Below, one piece after another: positions 40,861-51,870 of a stretch of 64,000 bases of DNA (position 1 is its first letter; every line of letters starts with the position of its first letter). Origin of the DNA: Staphylococcus haemolyticus (GTDB taxonomy: Bacteria > Bacillota > Bacilli > Staphylococcales > Staphylococcaceae); NCBI RefSeq assembly GCF_006094395.1, contig NZ_CP035291.1, forward strand, positions 806,001 through 870,000, written 5' to 3'. A program made the position numbers and the translations under genes. The notes under the pieces were generated by a model. That model was not told where the DNA came from. It searched no databases and was given only the letters and a program-made list of their open reading frames with translations.

Positions 40861-40882
40861 TAATGAATATTGATATATGACA

Positions 40883-41404
40883 TTACAACTCTAAATCTCG
40901 TGTCATTTCAATCATTTGAGTGTAAATTTCATAGTATATGTAATTAAAAGATATCGTATGAGGTTGAACCACTTTATCATAATCTTCAGTGTAAACGATT
41001 GGTCTAGGGGTAGCTAGATTGATGAAATGTATAAAGTGTTTTGGTATTTCTGAATCTTTGGGTCGATTACAAATTAAGACAACATCAATATCATTATCTA
41101 CTAATGTTTGTACATCTTTAGCTACTTCTTCAGTGTAATATGGTGAAAAGAGTAACACGCGATCTGTTGAATCTATATCATCAAATGTTGTGAGCGTGGA
41201 TAATAATTTACTAGATTTAAGGTGCTCTTCACTTTCTATAACAAAAGGCTCGAAAAATTTCAAATCGCCATAGCCTTTAATGTATACATAACCTTCGCCA
41301 CCGATTGCTTGTATTAGACATTGAGCAGCCATTTGAATATCTAAAGCTTGATCTTCTAACCGATTAAATATACCCGTTAATTGAGTTTGTAATATTTTAG
41401 ACAT
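40883..41404 (-). CDS. DUF2529 protein (YwjG-like)
   Basis: A 173-residue protein. YwjG-type DUF2529 proteins sit between pyrG and fba across Bacillales, as here. Alternating strands and helices (VYIKGYGDLKFFEP, DRVLLFSPYY, IDVVLICNRP) suggest a SIS-like sugar-phosphate-binding fold, but no catalytic residues are evident and its function is unknown. I use the ATG at 41404, which follows CGGAGGAAC; longer versions starting upstream lack a ribosome site. Encoded opposite to pyrG and fba. Confidence 0.78.
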   Translation of the reverse strand: MSKILQTQLTGIFNRLEDQALDIQMAAQCLIQAIGGEGYVYIKGYGDLKFFEPFVIESEEHLKSSKLLSTLTTFDDIDSTDRVLLFSPYYTEEVAKDVQTLVDNDIDVVLICNRPKDSEIPKHFIHFINLATPRPIVYTEDYDKVVQPHTISFNYIYYEIYTQMIEMTRDLEL

Positions 41405-41604
41405 GTTGTTCCTCCGTTTCATATGTATTGTAAATAAACTCAAACTTATGTGCAATGAAACCGTTCATATATTGAAATATTAATAATTTAGTATTTAATA
41501 GTAAAAGTTTATTTTAAATCAAGCATGCATTCACATGCAATTCAAAAAAATATCTGATATAATGATTTTAAAAATTGTGCAGTTGCACACAAGGAGGAAC
41601 TTTC

Positions 41605-42462
41605 ATGCCATTAGTTTCAATGAAAGAAATGTTAATCGATGCGAAAGAAAATGGTTATGCGGTTGGTCAATACAACTTAAATAACTTAGAATTTACTCAA
41701 GCTATTTTAGAAGCTTCACAAGAAGAGAACGCGCCAGTTATCTTAGGTGTTTCAGAAGGTGCTGCACGTTATATGAGTGGTTTCTATACAGTAGTTAAAA
41801 TGGTTGAAGGTTTAATTCATGACTTAAACATTACTGTACCTGTAGCTATTCACTTAGACCATGGTTCAAGCTTTGAAAAATGTAAAGAAGCGATTGATGC
41901 TGGATTCACTTCAGTAATGATTGATGCTTCTCATAGTCCTTTTGAAGAAAATATCGAAATCACTTCAAAAGTTGTAGAGTATGCTCATCAACATGGTGTA
42001 TCAGTAGAAGCTGAATTAGGAACAGTTGGCGGACAAGAAGATGATGTTGTAGGTGGCATTATTTATGCTGACCCTAAAGAATGCCAAGAATTAGTTGAAA
42101 GAACTGGCATTGATACTTTAGCTCCAGCATTAGGTTCAGTTCACGGGCCATATAAAGGTGAACCTAAATTAGGATTTAAAGAAATGGAAGAAATTGGTGC
42201 ATCAACTGGTTTACCATTAGTTTTACATGGTGGTACTGGTATCCCAACTAAAGACATTCAAAAAGCAATCCCTTATGGTACTGCTAAAATTAATGTTAAT
42301 ACTGAAAACCAAATTGCTTCAGCTAAAGCAGTAAGAGAAGTATTAAATAATGATCAAGATGTATATGATCCACGTAAATATTTAGGACCTGCTCGTGAAG
42401 CGATTAAAGAAACAGTTAAAGGTAAAATTAGAGAATTTGGTACATCTAATCGTGCTAAATAA
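41605..42462 (+). CDS. fba: Class II fructose-bisphosphate aldolase
   Basis: A 285-residue zinc aldolase interconverting fructose-1,6-bisphosphate with two triose phosphates. Zinc ligands are in IHLDHGSS and the later LHGGTG and GSVHG blocks. The catalytic Asp is in the LDHGS motif, and NVNTENQ lies in the substrate site. I start at the ATG at 41605, eight bases after AAGGAGGA; the in-frame upstream codon at 41575 has no Shine-Dalgarno. Monocistronic, with a terminator 30 bases after the stop. Confidence 0.95.
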   Translation: MPLVSMKEMLIDAKENGYAVGQYNLNNLEFTQAILEASQEENAPVILGVSEGAARYMSGFYTVVKMVEGLIHDLNITVPVAIHLDHGSSFEKCKEAIDAGFTSVMIDASHSPFEENIEITSKVVEYAHQHGVSVEAELGTVGGQEDDVVGGIIYADPKECQELVERTGIDTLAPALGSVHGPYKGEPKLGFKEMEEIGASTGLPLVLHGGTGIPTKDIQKAIPYGTAKINVNTENQIASAKAVREVLNNDQDVYDPRKYLGPAREAIKETVKGKIREFGTSNRAK

Positions 42463-42491
42463 ATAATGTAATTGAAGATGTTTTGAACTAG

Positions 42492-42523
42492 GAGTGAAAC
42501 GTTAAGTCGTTTCACTCTTTTTC
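42492..42523 (+). terminator. Terminator after fba
   Basis: GAGTGAAACG pairs with CGTTTCACTC, loop TTAAGT, then a T run. Confidence 0.88.
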
Positions 42524-42744
42524 TTTATAATTTGAGTATTCATATTTAAATATTTTTCAAAAATGATTTATAATATTTGTATATATAATTCTCGAATTAG
42601 TTTTATAAAGTTTGAATCGATAATTTTAATAATTGCAATTATCATTAATTCGTAATAATTTATGTTTTACAAATAAAGAATATGTATTTTATAATGCTAC
42701 TAATGTATTATTTTAAATAAATGAGAAACAAAGGAGATAAACTT

Positions 42745-44016
42745 ATGACTCAAGAGGTAATAAAAATTCGCGGTGGTCAAACACTAAAGGGAGACGTTAC
42801 GATAAGTGGTGCCAAAAATAGTGCGGTAGCAATTATCCCAGCAACATTATTAGCTCAAGGCCAAGTTAAATTAGATGGCTTACCACAAATTTCCGATGTA
42901 GAGACGCTAGTTAGTTTATTGGAAGATTTAAATATTAAAGCCCATTTAAATGGAAAAACTTTAGAAGTAGATACTTCAGAAATTGAAAATGCACCACTGC
43001 CTAACAACAAAGTTGAATCTCTTAGAGCATCTTATTACATGATGGGAGCAATGTTAGGGCGTTTTAAAAAATGTGTAATAGGTTTACCTGGTGGTTGTCC
43101 ATTAGGGCCACGTCCAATTGATCAACATATTAAAGGTTTTAAAGCATTAGGAGCAGAAATAGATGAATCAAATGATACATCTATGAAAATTGAAGCTAAA
43201 GAACTACATGGTGCTAATATCTTCTTAGATATGGTTAGTGTAGGCGCAACAATCAACATTATGTTGGCAGCTGTTCATGCAACTGGTCAAACAGTCATTG
43301 AAAATGCAGCTAAAGAACCTGAAGTTGTAGATGTTGCTAATTTCTTGAACAGTCTTGGCGCAGATATTAAAGGGGCAGGGACAAGTACGTTAAAAATTAA
43401 TGGTGTTGATAGCTTACATGGTTCTGAATATCAAATTATCCCTGATCGTATTGAAGCAGGGACATACATGTGTATAGCGGCAGCAGTTGGAGAAGAAATT
43501 ACTATTAATAATATTGTTCCAAAACATGTTGAAGCACTTACTGTTAAATTAAAAGAACTTGGTGTAGACATTCAAGTAGATGGTGATGCTGAAAAAGCAA
43601 TCATCAAACGCAAATCATCTTATAAAAATGTAGATATTAAAACATTAGTATACCCTGGGTTTGCAACAGATTTACAACAACCAATCACGCCTTTATTGTT
43701 TATGGCAGATGGCCCTTCATTTGTAACAGAAACAATATATCCTGCGCGATTTAGACATGTCGATGAGTTAAAAAATATGGGTGCTAATATTGAAGCCGAT
43801 ATGGAAACTGGAACTGCTACAATTAAACCATCATCACTTAATGGTGCTGAAGTATATGCAAGTGATTTGCGTGCAGGTGCATGTTTAATTATTGCAGGTC
43901 TTTTAGCTGAAGGCGTTACTACAATTTATAACGTTAGACATATTTATAGAGGCTATACTGACATTGTTAAGCATTTAAAAGAATTAGGTGCAAATATTTG
44001 GACTGAAGAAGTCTAA
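42745..44016 (+). CDS. murZ: UDP-GlcNAc 1-carboxyvinyltransferase MurZ (MurA2)
   Basis: A 423-residue enol-pyruvyl transferase for the first committed step of peptidoglycan synthesis. The fosfomycin-target cysteine is C118 in [12 protein letters not shown], so the enzyme should be sensitive. [15 protein letters not shown] and the late [15 protein letters not shown] are family blocks. I use the ATG at 42745, nine bases after AAAGGAG. Sequence matches S. aureus MurZ (located after fba) rather than MurA. The MurA paralogue starts at 63398 in this same window. Confidence 0.95.
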   Translation: MTQEVIKIRGGQTLKGDVTISGAKNSAVAIIPATLLAQGQVKLDGLPQISDVETLVSLLEDLNIKAHLNGKTLEVDTSEIENAPLPNNKVESLRASYYMMGAMLGRFKKCVIGLPGGCPLGPRPIDQHIKGFKALGAEIDESNDTSMKIEAKELHGANIFLDMVSVGATINIMLAAVHATGQTVIENAAKEPEVVDVANFLNSLGADIKGAGTSTLKINGVDSLHGSEYQIIPDRIEAGTYMCIAAAVGEEITINNIVPKHVEALTVKLKELGVDIQVDGDAEKAIIKRKSSYKNVDIKTLVYPGFATDLQQPITPLLFMADGPSFVTETIYPARFRHVDELKNMGANIEADMETGTATIKPSSLNGAEVYASDLRAGACLIIAGLLAEGVTTIYNVRHIYRGYTDIVKHLKELGANIWTEEV

Positions 44017-44051
44017 AGGTATTGATAAGTTAATATTGGCAGTTTCAACTC

Positions 44052-44079
44052 TCGACATATTAGCTTTTTCTGGTATAAT
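44052..44079 (+). promoter_or_regulatory. Promoter of the HxlR-family gene
   Basis: TCGACA (44052-44057), 16-base spacer, TATAAT (44074-44079). It would give a leader of about 115 bases. Confidence 0.55.
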
Positions 44080-44202
44080 AATTATATTAGATACTAATAA
44101 GATTTTGGCTTATAGATATCATTAAAGCCTATACAATGTTTATATTTATAAGCGATTTTTAGTACCTACAATCTAAAGAAGTTTTGAATAGAGGTGAAGA
44201 CA

Positions 44203-44538
44203 ATGGAAATCTGTCCATATCTTGAAGAAACCTTTAAAATTGTTGGTAGAAGTTGGAACGGTTTAATCATTAATTATCTATCACGATGCACTGATTATAC
44301 TGCGCACTTTTCCGATATGAAAAGGGATTTAAAGACCATTACACCACGTGCATTAAGTATTAAATTAACTGATTTAGGTGAATGGGGATTAGTTGAAAAG
44401 AAAGTAGTCTCAACTAGTCCAGTTTCAATCATTTATGAATTGACTGATAAAGGTAAAGCTTTAGCAGAAGCTTTAAAACCCATTGAAAAATGGGCTCAAG
44501 AACATGTAACACTTGAAGAAGAAGTTAAATCTAAATAA
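44203..44538 (+). CDS. HxlR-family winged-helix regulator
   Basis: A 111-residue DNA-binding protein. The HxlR pattern is clear: CPYLEETFKIVGRSWNGLIINYL at the start with the conserved cysteine C4, RALSIKLTDLGEWGLVEKK as recognition helix and wing, and YELTDKGKALAEALKPIEKWA at the end. HxlR proteins respond to thiol-reactive aldehydes or quinones via the N-terminal cysteine in several species. The aldehyde dehydrogenase gene directly downstream makes that plausible here. I use the ATG at 44203, eight bases after GAGGTG. Confidence 0.88.
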   Translation: MEICPYLEETFKIVGRSWNGLIINYLSRCTDYTAHFSDMKRDLKTITPRALSIKLTDLGEWGLVEKKVVSTSPVSIIYELTDKGKALAEALKPIEKWAQEHVTLEEEVKSK

Positions 44539-44544
44539 TATAAT

Positions 44545-44620
44545 AAAGAGTTTTGTGCCTTATATTGAATGAATAATGACTTTTATAATTGTTCATCATT
44601 GCCAGGTGCAAAACTCTTTT
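44545..44620 (+). terminator. Long-loop terminator after the HxlR gene
   Basis: AAAGAGTTTTGTGCC (44545-44559) pairs with GGTGCAAAACTCTTT (44605-44619) across a 45-base loop that can fold further. T-rich sequence follows. The loop is unusually long for a terminator. Confidence 0.7.
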
Positions 44621-44706
44621 GCTATTTCATACTAAGATGGTATGTTTAATTTTCAATGAAAAAAGGTACACAAATTATATAACGATTCTTAAGGAGTGAA
44701 GAATTG

Positions 44707-46134
44707 ATGAGAAATTATACTCAACAATATATAAATGGCGAATGGATTGATAGCGATAGTAATGAAACGATTGAAGTAATCAATCCAGCAACTGAAGAAG
44801 TTATTGGTAAAGTAGCTAAAGGCAATTCTAATGATGTGGAAAAAGCAGTAGAAGCTGCAAATAACGTTTATTTAGAATTTCGTCATAGCTCAGTGAAAGA
44901 AAGAAAAGAACTATTAGATAAAATTGTAGAAGAATATAAAAATAGAAAACAAGATATTATAGAAGCCATAACGGATGAATTAGGTGCACCTTTAACATTA
45001 TCTGAGAATGTCCACTACCAAATGGGACTAAATCATTTTGAAGAGGCAAGTAGAGCACTAGATTCTTTCGAATTTGAAGAAAGACGTGGAGATGCATTAG
45101 TTACTAAAGAGGCAATTGGTGTTTCAGGATTAGTAACACCTTGGAATTTCCCAACTAATCAAACTTCATTGAAATTGGCAGCCGCATTTGCAGCAGGTAG
45201 TCCTGTAGTTCTAAAACCTTCAGAAGAAACACCATTTGCTGCAGTTATTTTAGCTGAAATATTTGATAAAGTAGGCGTACCAAAAGGTGTATTTAATCTT
45301 GTTAATGGTGACGGCGAAGGTGTAGGTAATCCACTAAGTGAACATCCAAAAGTTAGAATGATGTCATTTACTGGTTCAGGACGCACGGGTTCAAAAATAA
45401 TGGAAAAAGCTTCTAAAGATTTCAAAAAAGTATCACTTGAATTAGGTGGTAAATCACCTTATATCGTATTAGATGATGTTGATGTTAAAGAAGCAGCGAA
45501 AGCAACTACTGGCAAAGTAGTTAATAACACAGGTCAAGTATGTACTGCAGGTACTCGTATTTTAATTCCTGAAAGCAAAAAAGAAGACTTCTTAACTGCA
45601 CTTAAAGAAGAATTTAGTAAAGTTAAAGTTGGAGATCCACGAGAAGAAGGTACTCAAGTTGGACCGATTATTAGTAAGAAACAATTTGATACAGTCCAAT
45701 CATATATTGATAAAGGTATTGAAGAAGGTGCAGAGTTATTTTACGGTGGTCCTGGTAAACCTGAAGGATTAAATACTGGTTATTTCGCGGGACCAACTAT
45801 TTTTATCAATGTAGACAATGACATGACAATTGCTCAAGAAGAAATCTTTGGACCAGTTGCTTCTGTAATCACATATAATAATTTAGATGAAGCAATCAAA
45901 ATTGCTAATGATACTAAATATGGATTAGCAGGATATGTAATAGGTAAAGATAAAGAAACACTTCAAAAAGTAGCTCGTTCAATTGAAGCAGGTAGAATTG
46001 AAATCAATGAAGCTGGCAACCAACCAGATTTACCATTTGGTGGATATAAACAATCTGGAATTGGTCGTGAGTGGGGCGATTATGGTATAGAAGAATTCTT
46101 AGAAGTGAAATCAATTGCTGGTTATTTCAGTTAA
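44707..46134 (+). CDS. NAD-dependent aldehyde dehydrogenase
   Basis: A 475-residue enzyme of the ALDH superfamily oxidising aldehydes to acids. The catalytic cysteine is in [12 protein letters not shown]. The general-base glutamate is in [10 protein letters not shown], the Rossmann glycine in [12 protein letters not shown], and the conserved ITPWN-like block is [10 protein letters not shown]. The close S. aureus relative is often annotated aldA, with unproven substrate. A TTG lies directly before the ATG; I take the ATG at 44707 after AAGGAGTG. Preceded by an HxlR regulator gene, which may control it. Confidence 0.92.
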   Translation: MRNYTQQYINGEWIDSDSNETIEVINPATEEVIGKVAKGNSNDVEKAVEAANNVYLEFRHSSVKERKELLDKIVEEYKNRKQDIIEAITDELGAPLTLSENVHYQMGLNHFEEASRALDSFEFEERRGDALVTKEAIGVSGLVTPWNFPTNQTSLKLAAAFAAGSPVVLKPSEETPFAAVILAEIFDKVGVPKGVFNLVNGDGEGVGNPLSEHPKVRMMSFTGSGRTGSKIMEKASKDFKKVSLELGGKSPYIVLDDVDVKEAAKATTGKVVNNTGQVCTAGTRILIPESKKEDFLTALKEEFSKVKVGDPREEGTQVGPIISKKQFDTVQSYIDKGIEEGAELFYGGPGKPEGLNTGYFAGPTIFINVDNDMTIAQEEIFGPVASVITYNNLDEAIKIANDTKYGLAGYVIGKDKETLQKVARSIEAGRIEINEAGNQPDLPFGGYKQSGIGREWGDYGIEEFLEVKSIAGYFS

Positions 46135-46163
46135 TTTAAAAAATTAATTTATATATTATTTAT

Positions 46164-46205
46164 AACAGTTCATGGAATATTTTTAGTTCCATGAGCTGTT
46201 TTATT
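46164..46205. terminator. Terminator after the aldehyde dehydrogenase
   Basis: AACAGTTCATGGAA pairs, one mismatch, with TTCCATGAGCTGTT, then T-rich sequence. The remaining gap to rho (46206-46400) shows nothing else I can name. Confidence 0.8.
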
Positions 46206-46400
46206 TTTGGAAATTTAATAAAATCGTTTTGTATTTAAATTGAAAATTTGCTATATTAATTCTAGTATTCAAGACTTTTAATATTATTTTATGAGATATC
46301 TCAAATAGATTTAGTGAGTTCTTGAAATGAAACTATTTAAAATATCTCTTTTCTAATCAAATTGAAGTCTTTATAAATATATAAGAAATGGGTGCAATTT

Positions 46401-47717
46401 ATGCCTGAAAAAGTACGTACATCTCCACAGTATGAGTCGTTTCATGAATTGTATAAAAATTACACAACGAAAGAATTAACACAAAAAGCAAAAACATTAA
46501 AACTTACTAATTATAGTAAATTGAATAAGAGTGAATTAGTTTTAGCTATCATGGAAGCCCAAATGGAAAAAGATGGTAACTATTACATGGAGGGTGTCTT
46601 AGATGATATCCAGCCTGATGGTTATGGGTTCCTAAGAACAGTCAACTATTCAAAAGGTGAAAAAGATATTTATATATCTGCAAGTCAAATACGACGTTTC
46701 GAAATTAAACGTGGTGATAAAGTAACCGGAAAAGTTCGTAAACCTAAAGATAATGAAAAATATTATGGTTTATTGCAAGTTGACTTTGTTAATGATGAGA
46801 ATGCTGAAGTTGTAAAAAAACGCCCTCACTTTCAAGCTTTAACGCCTCTCTATCCTGAGGAAAGAATCGTTTTAGAAACAGATCCCCAAAATTATTCAAC
46901 ACGTATAATGGATTTAGTTACGCCTATTGGTCTAGGTCAACGTGGACTTATTGTTGCACCTCCTAAAGCGGGTAAAACGTCTTTATTAAAAGAAATTGCA
47001 AATGCGATTAGTAAAAATAAACCTGATGCAAAATTATTTATTTTATTAGTTGGGGAACGTCCGGAAGAAGTAACTGATATTGAAAGATCTGTTGAATCTG
47101 CTGAAGTAGTGCACTCGACTTTTGATGAGCCACCAGAACACCATGTTAAAGTAGCTGAATTATTATTAGAACGTGCTAAACGATTAGTTGAGATTGGTCA
47201 AGATGTTATTATTCTGATGGACTCAATTACTCGATTGGCAAGAGCGTATAACTTAGTTATACCGCCAAGTGGAAGAACATTATCAGGTGGTCTTGATCCT
47301 GCTTCATTACACAAACCTAAAGCATTCTTTGGTGCTGCACGTAACATTGAAGCAGGAGGAAGTTTAACGATATTAGCCACTGCATTAGTTGAAACTGGAT
47401 CACGCATGGACGATATGATTTATGAAGAATTCAAAGGAACGGGAAATATGGAACTTCATCTTGATCGTAAATTATCTGAACGTCGAATTTTCCCTGCGAT
47501 TGATATTGGAAGAAGTTCTACGCGTAAAGAAGAATTACTAATTAGTAAATCTGAACTTGATTCACTATGGCAGTTAAGAAACATGTTCACAGACTCTACA
47601 GATTTCACAGAAAGATTTATTAGAAAATTAAAACGCTCTAAAAGTAATAAAGAATTTTTCCAACAGTTGCAAAAGGCTGCTGAAGAAAGTACAAAAACAG
47701 GAAAACCGATTATTTAA
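46401..47717 (+). CDS. rho: Transcription termination factor Rho
   Basis: A 438-residue hexameric RNA helicase. The N-terminal domain (about 15-50) has [22 protein letters not shown]. The cold-shock-like RNA-binding domain follows (about 60-130, [11 protein letters not shown] and KGEKDIYIS). The ATPase has Walker [13 protein letters not shown] and Walker [12 protein letters not shown], with the Q-loop/R-loop [17 protein letters not shown] use the ATG at 46401; an upstream in-frame codon at 46392 adds three residues without support. The length equals S. aureus Rho. Confidence 0.96.
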   Translation: MPEKVRTSPQYESFHELYKNYTTKELTQKAKTLKLTNYSKLNKSELVLAIMEAQMEKDGNYYMEGVLDDIQPDGYGFLRTVNYSKGEKDIYISASQIRRFEIKRGDKVTGKVRKPKDNEKYYGLLQVDFVNDENAEVVKKRPHFQALTPLYPEERIVLETDPQNYSTRIMDLVTPIGLGQRGLIVAPPKAGKTSLLKEIANAISKNKPDAKLFILLVGERPEEVTDIERSVESAEVVHSTFDEPPEHHVKVAELLLERAKRLVEIGQDVIILMDSITRLARAYNLVIPPSGRTLSGGLDPASLHKPKAFFGAARNIEAGGSLTILATALVETGSRMDDMIYEEFKGTGNMELHLDRKLSERRIFPAIDIGRSSTRKEELLISKSELDSLWQLRNMFTDSTDFTERFIRKLKRSKSNKEFFQQLQKAAEESTKTGKPII

Positions 47718-47836
47718 CGAATGTCAGTTTGAGGGTTGCGTTTTAATCTAATAACTATTATAATTACCAAGTATTGGGTAAAAAACTCACAAATAACTCT
47801 GTTCCAGATGGTTCAGGGCAAAGGAGCTGAAAATTA

Positions 47837-48094
47837 ATGAGACAAGGAATCCATCCTGATTATCACAAAGTTATCTTTTTAGATACAACTACTAACTTTA
47901 AATTTTTAAGTGGTTCAACTAAAACATCTTCAGAAACAATGGAATGGGAAGATGGTAATGAATACCCAGTTATTCGTTTAGATGTATCTTCTGATTCACA
48001 CCCATTCTACACAGGACGTCAAAAATTCGCTGCTGCGGATGGTCGTGTGGAACGTTTCAACAAAAAGTTTGGTCTCAAATCAAACAACAACTAA
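47837..48094 (+). CDS. rpmE2: Ribosomal protein L31 type B
   Basis: An 85-residue ribosomal protein. The start [16 protein letters not shown] and the HPFYTG...R.ERF.KKF block identify L31. There is no cysteine, so this is the zinc-free type B form, usually made when zinc is short in bacteria that have both forms. It follows rho, as is common. AAAGGAGC precedes the ATG. No Zur-type palindrome is obvious in the 119-base gap upstream. Confidence 0.95.
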   Translation: MRQGIHPDYHKVIFLDTTTNFKFLSGSTKTSSETMEWEDGNEYPVIRLDVSSDSHPFYTGRQKFAAADGRVERFNKKFGLKSNNN

Positions 48095-48104
48095 TTATAA
48101 GTTT

Positions 48105-48154
48105 AAACTGTCTGCCTAATCTATTTTATATAGAAATGCGTAGACAGTTTTTTT
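48105..48154 (+). terminator. Terminator after rpmE2
   Basis: AAACTGTCTGC pairs with the complementary GCGTAGACAGTTT, one bulge, followed by a T run. Confidence 0.85.
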
Positions 48155-48244
48155 AAATTTAAGTAGTATTTAAAGAGATATTTATAATACATAGAAATAT
48201 GATATAATTAAGCGATTATGTTTTTGTAAAAGGTGGAACTTATA

Positions 48245-48844
48245 ATGTATGAAACTTACCATTCCGGTTGGATTGAATGCATTACTGGAAGTATGTTTAG
48301 CGGTAAGTCAGAAGAACTAATTCGTAGACTAAGAAGAGGGATATACGCTAAACAAAAAGTAGTAGTGTTTAAACCAGCGATTGATGATCGTTATCATAAA
48401 GAAAAAGTTGTTTCTCATGACGGTAATGAATTAGAAGCAATTAATATTTCTACTTCAAGAGATATATTATTACAGGATTTGTCTCATGTTGATGTCATTG
48501 GTATTGATGAGATTCAATTTTTCGATAAAGAAATTGTAAATATAGTGGAGAAGCTTGCTGAAAATGGCCATCGAGTAGTGGTTGCAGGCTTAGATATGGA
48601 TTTCAGAGGGGAACCATTCGAACCCATGCCACAAATCATGGCGGTAAGTGAACAAGTTACTAAATTACAGGCTGTATGTGCAGTATGTGGTTCATCATCA
48701 AGTAGAACACAACGCTTAATCGATGGACAGCCAGCTAAAGTAGATGATCCTATCATTTTAGTTGGGGCGAATGAAAGTTATGAACCGAGATGTCGTGCAC
48801 ATCATATCGTAGCACCAAGTACAAGTGACGAGGAGGAAATGTAG
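48245..48844 (+). CDS. tdk: Thymidine kinase
   Basis: A 199-residue type II thymidine kinase for salvage of thymidine to dTMP. The P-loop is [14 protein letters not shown], the Walker B-like block is [11 protein letters not shown], the catalytic Glu follows GIDE, and the lasso region has a zinc site with CAVCG and a distal C near [10 protein letters not shown] use the ATG at 48245, after AAAGGTGGAA. The last base of its stop is the first base of the prfA GTG start, a tight coupling. Confidence 0.95.
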   Translation: MYETYHSGWIECITGSMFSGKSEELIRRLRRGIYAKQKVVVFKPAIDDRYHKEKVVSHDGNELEAINISTSRDILLQDLSHVDVIGIDEIQFFDKEIVNIVEKLAENGHRVVVAGLDMDFRGEPFEPMPQIMAVSEQVTKLQAVCAVCGSSSSRTQRLIDGQPAKVDDPIILVGANESYEPRCRAHHIVAPSTSDEEEM

Positions 48845-49920
48845 TGTTTGATCAATTAGATATCGTTGAAGAAAGATATGAACAACTCAATGAAATGTTA
48901 AGTGACCCTGAGATTGTTAATGATTCAGATAAGTTACGTAAATATTCAAAAGAACAAGCTGATTTACAAAAAACAGTTGATGTATATAGAGATTATAAAA
49001 GTAAAAAAGAAGAAATTGCTGAAATTGATGAAATGTTAAATGAAACAGAAGATAAAGAAGAAATTGAAATGTTGAAAGAGGAAAGTGCTAGTTTGAAAAG
49101 TGCGATTCCTGAGTTGGAAGAACAACTTAAATTTTTATTAATTCCAAAAGACCCTAATGATGAGAAAGACGTTATCGTTGAAATCAGAGCAGCAGCAGGT
49201 GGAGATGAAGCGGCAATCTTCGCTGGCGATTTACTAAGAATGTATAGTAAGTATGCAGAATCTCAAAACTTTAAAACTGAAATTGTTGAAGCGGCTGAAA
49301 GTGACCATGGTGGTTATAAAGAAATTAGTTTCTCAGTTTCAGGTAGCGGTGCTTATAGTAAATTAAAATTTGAAAATGGTGCACACCGAGTTCAACGTGT
49401 ACCTGAAACAGAATCAGGTGGACGAATTCATACTTCAACAGCGACAGTTGCTGTTCTTCCTGAAGTTGAAGATGTTGAGATTGAAATCCGTAATGAAGAT
49501 TTGAAAATAGACACATATCGCTCAAGTGGTGCTGGTGGTCAGCACGTTAATACAACTGACTCAGCTGTTCGTATCACTCACTTACCTACTGGTGTTATTG
49601 CAACTTCTTCTGAAAAATCTCAAATTCAAAACCGTGAAAAAGCGTTGAAAGTTTTAAAAGCACGTTTATATGATATGAAATTACAGGAAGAACAACAAAA
49701 ATATGCAGCACAACGTAAATCAGCAGTGGGTACAGGAGATAGATCTGAAAGAGTTAGAACATATAACTATCCTCAAAGCCGTGTAACTGACCATAGAATA
49801 GGATTAACTTTACAAAAGTTAGATCAAATTATGGAAGGTAAATTAGATGAAATTATTGATGCATTAACTTTATCTGAACAAACTGAGAAGTTGAAAGAAC
49901 TAAACAATGGTGAACTTTAA
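48844..49920 (+). CDS. prfA: Peptide chain release factor 1
   Basis: A 358-residue class I release factor reading UAA and UAG. The GGQ motif is at 231-233 ([10 protein letters not shown]), and the codon-recognition P-x-T is at 187-189 (VPETE). The N-terminal coiled-coil lies at about 1-100. It starts with GTG after GAGGAAAT; the GTG overlaps the tdk stop by one base. The following prmC, whose product methylates the GGQ glutamine, overlaps this gene by 14 bases. Confidence 0.96.
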   Translation: MFDQLDIVEERYEQLNEMLSDPEIVNDSDKLRKYSKEQADLQKTVDVYRDYKSKKEEIAEIDEMLNETEDKEEIEMLKEESASLKSAIPELEEQLKFLLIPKDPNDEKDVIVEIRAAAGGDEAAIFAGDLLRMYSKYAESQNFKTEIVEAAESDHGGYKEISFSVSGSGAYSKLKFENGAHRVQRVPETESGGRIHTSTATVAVLPEVEDVEIEIRNEDLKIDTYRSSGAGGQHVNTTDSAVRITHLPTGVIATSSEKSQIQNREKALKVLKARLYDMKLQEEQQKYAAQRKSAVGTGDRSERVRTYNYPQSRVTDHRIGLTLQKLDQIMEGKLDEIIDALTLSEQTEKLKELNNGEL

Positions 49921-50743
49921 AGAACAATTAGATTATGCGATTAAACAAGCTGTAGATAAGGGTTATGAACAATCGAGAGCAGAATGGTTGATGCTTGATT
50001 TATTTGGGTGGTCAAGAACTGATTATTTAATTCACATGTATGATGACATGTCAAAAGCAGAAGAAATCAAGTTTTCACTCGCGACTGAACGGATGCTTTT
50101 AGGTGAACCTATACAATATATTGTTGGTTTTCAATCTTTCTATGGCTATCAATTTCAAGTTAATGAACATTGTTTAATTCCACGTCCTGAAACGGAGGAA
50201 GTGATGTTGCATTTTCTTGAAAATTGTAAATCAAGTGCTACAATCGCTGATATTGGAACTGGCAGTGGTGTTTTAGCTATTACTTTAAAAAAGTTGAATA
50301 AAGATTTCACTGTTTATGCAACAGACATTGTTCAAGAGACCTTAGAAGTTGCATCAGATAATGCACATTATCATGAGGTAGCTGTAACTTTTTTAAAAGG
50401 CAATGCATTGAAACCTTTCATACAAAATAATATAAAATTGGATGGTATTGTTTCTAATCCACCATATATCGATGTCGATGAGATGGAAATGATGGAGAAC
50501 ACAGTTGTTAAGTATGAACCTCATAAAGCATTGTTTGCAGAGAATAAGGGTTTCGCTATTTATGAATTAATCCTTAATGATTTGCCTAAAGTTTTAAATA
50601 AAGATGCTTATGTCACCTTCGAAATTGGTTATAACCAAGGTGAAAGGTTAAAAAATATTATTTTAGAAAAGTATCCAAAACTTGATGTTAAAGTTATTAA
50701 AGATATAAACGGTAATGAAAGAATAGTGTCATTTAAATGGTAA
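49907..50743 (+). CDS. prmC: Release factor glutamine methyltransferase
   Basis: A 278-residue SAM-dependent enzyme that N5-methylates the Gln of the GGQ motif in release factors. The SAM loop is [13 protein letters not shown], the active-site NPPY is in VSNPPYID, and the N-terminal helical domain ends before [10 protein letters not shown]. It starts inside the end of prfA (14-base overlap), matching the functional link. The stem-loop after it separates it only weakly from the next gene. Confidence 0.95.
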   Translation: MVNFKEQLDYAIKQAVDKGYEQSRAEWLMLDLFGWSRTDYLIHMYDDMSKAEEIKFSLATERMLLGEPIQYIVGFQSFYGYQFQVNEHCLIPRPETEEVMLHFLENCKSSATIADIGTGSGVLAITLKKLNKDFTVYATDIVQETLEVASDNAHYHEVAVTFLKGNALKPFIQNNIKLDGIVSNPPYIDVDEMEMMENTVVKYEPHKALFAENKGFAIYELILNDLPKVLNKDAYVTFEIGYNQGERLKNIILEKYPKLDVKVIKDINGNERIVSFKW

Positions 50744-50748
50744 AACTC

Positions 50749-50790
50749 AAAGTTACTTATCTGATAAAATTTAGATGAGTAACTTTTCAT
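50749..50790 (+). terminator. Weak terminator or attenuator hairpin after prmC
   Basis: AAAGTTACTTATCT pairs with AGATGAGTAACTTT (one G-U pair) around a 9-base loop, with only a short T stretch after it. It may reduce rather than stop read-through. Confidence 0.6.
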
Positions 50791-50826
50791 ATATATGAAT
50801 AAAACAATAATGAAGGAGTGAGCTTG

Positions 50827-51870
50827 ATGAAAACTGAGATATGGGATATGCGTGATTATCAAAAATCGCCATTAGATTATCCAGAATTGGAAAATATAAA
50901 ACAGGTATATAATGATGGTGGGTTAATTGCAATTCCAACAGAGACTGTTTACGGATTGGGTGCAGATGCTCGAAACCAATATGCAGTTTCAAACATATAT
51001 CAAGCTAAAGGACGTCCTTCTGACAATCCATTAATTGTACATATACATGATAAATCTCAGCTTGATCAAATTGTTTCTCATTTGCCTGAAGAAGCCAAAT
51101 GTTTGATGGATGAGTTTTGGCCTGGACCTATTTCATTTATTTTACCTTTAAGACAGGGTTATCTTTGTGAGAAAGTAACAGGTGGCTTACAATCAATTGC
51201 GGTAAGAATGCCAAGTCATCCAATAGGAAGAGCTATACTTCAATACATTGATATACCTATCGCTGCCCCTAGTGCTAATGTAAGTGGGCGACCTTCTCCT
51301 ACAACCTTTCAACACGTTTTTAATGATTTAAATGGCAAAATTGACGGTATAGTCAATGGTGATCAAAGTGAAGAAGGATTAGAAAGCACTGTCCTAGATT
51401 GTACACAGTTTCCTTTCAGAATAGCAAGACCAGGATCAATAACACAAGCAATGCTTAATGATGTTTTTCCAGGAAGCGTTGAGGAATATCATTATGACGT
51501 CAATAGCCAACCAATAGCACCTGGAATGAAGTATAAGCACTATGCCCCTGATACACCAGTAACGATGCTAATGCATCTTAGTAAACCTATTAAAACAATT
51601 AAAGAATGGAGTAAAACAGCTTTTATTTTACCGGAAACTTTGAAGCAGTATGCTCCAAGTGATGCACTATTCATTAAACTTTGTAAAGATGAAAAAGATA
51701 TAAGACAAGCTAATCATAACTTGTATCAAATACTTCATAGTATTGATGAAAATCCATCAATAGATCAAGCATATATTTATGCTTTTGATAAAACAGATGA
51801 ATCTGAAGCAATAATGAATCGGATTATTAAAGCTACAGGTAATCACATTGTTCGAGGTGATAACTTATGA
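50827..51870 (+). CDS. tsaC: L-threonylcarbamoyladenylate synthase (Sua5/YwlC)
   Basis: A 347-residue protein: YrdC domain (about 20-200) with IPTETVYGLGADA and the SANVSGRPSPT block, then a Sua5 C-terminal domain (about 225-347). It makes threonylcarbamoyl-AMP for the t6A modification of tRNAs reading ANN codons. I use the ATG at 50827, nine bases after AAGGAG; GTG and TTG codons a few bases upstream are possible. It overlaps the next gene by four bases (ATGA). Confidence 0.93.
   Translation: MKTEIWDMRDYQKSPLDYPELENIKQVYNDGGLIAIPTETVYGLGADARNQYAVSNIYQAKGRPSDNPLIVHIHDKSQLDQIVSHLPEEAKCLMDEFWPGPISFILPLRQGYLCEKVTGGLQSIAVRMPSHPIGRAILQYIDIPIAAPSANVSGRPSPTTFQHVFNDLNGKIDGIVNGDQSEEGLESTVLDCTQFPFRIARPGSITQAMLNDVFPGSVEEYHYDVNSQPIAPGMKYKHYAPDTPVTMLMHLSKPIKTIKEWSKTAFILPETLKQYAPSDALFIKLCKDEKDIRQANHNLYQILHSIDENPSIDQAYIYAFDKTDESEAIMNRIIKATGNHIVRGDNL

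Noticed and set aside
47718..47836. L31 leader RNA or Zur box before rpmE2
   Set aside because: I could not see a convincing autoregulatory fold or a Zur palindrome in this 119-base gap.
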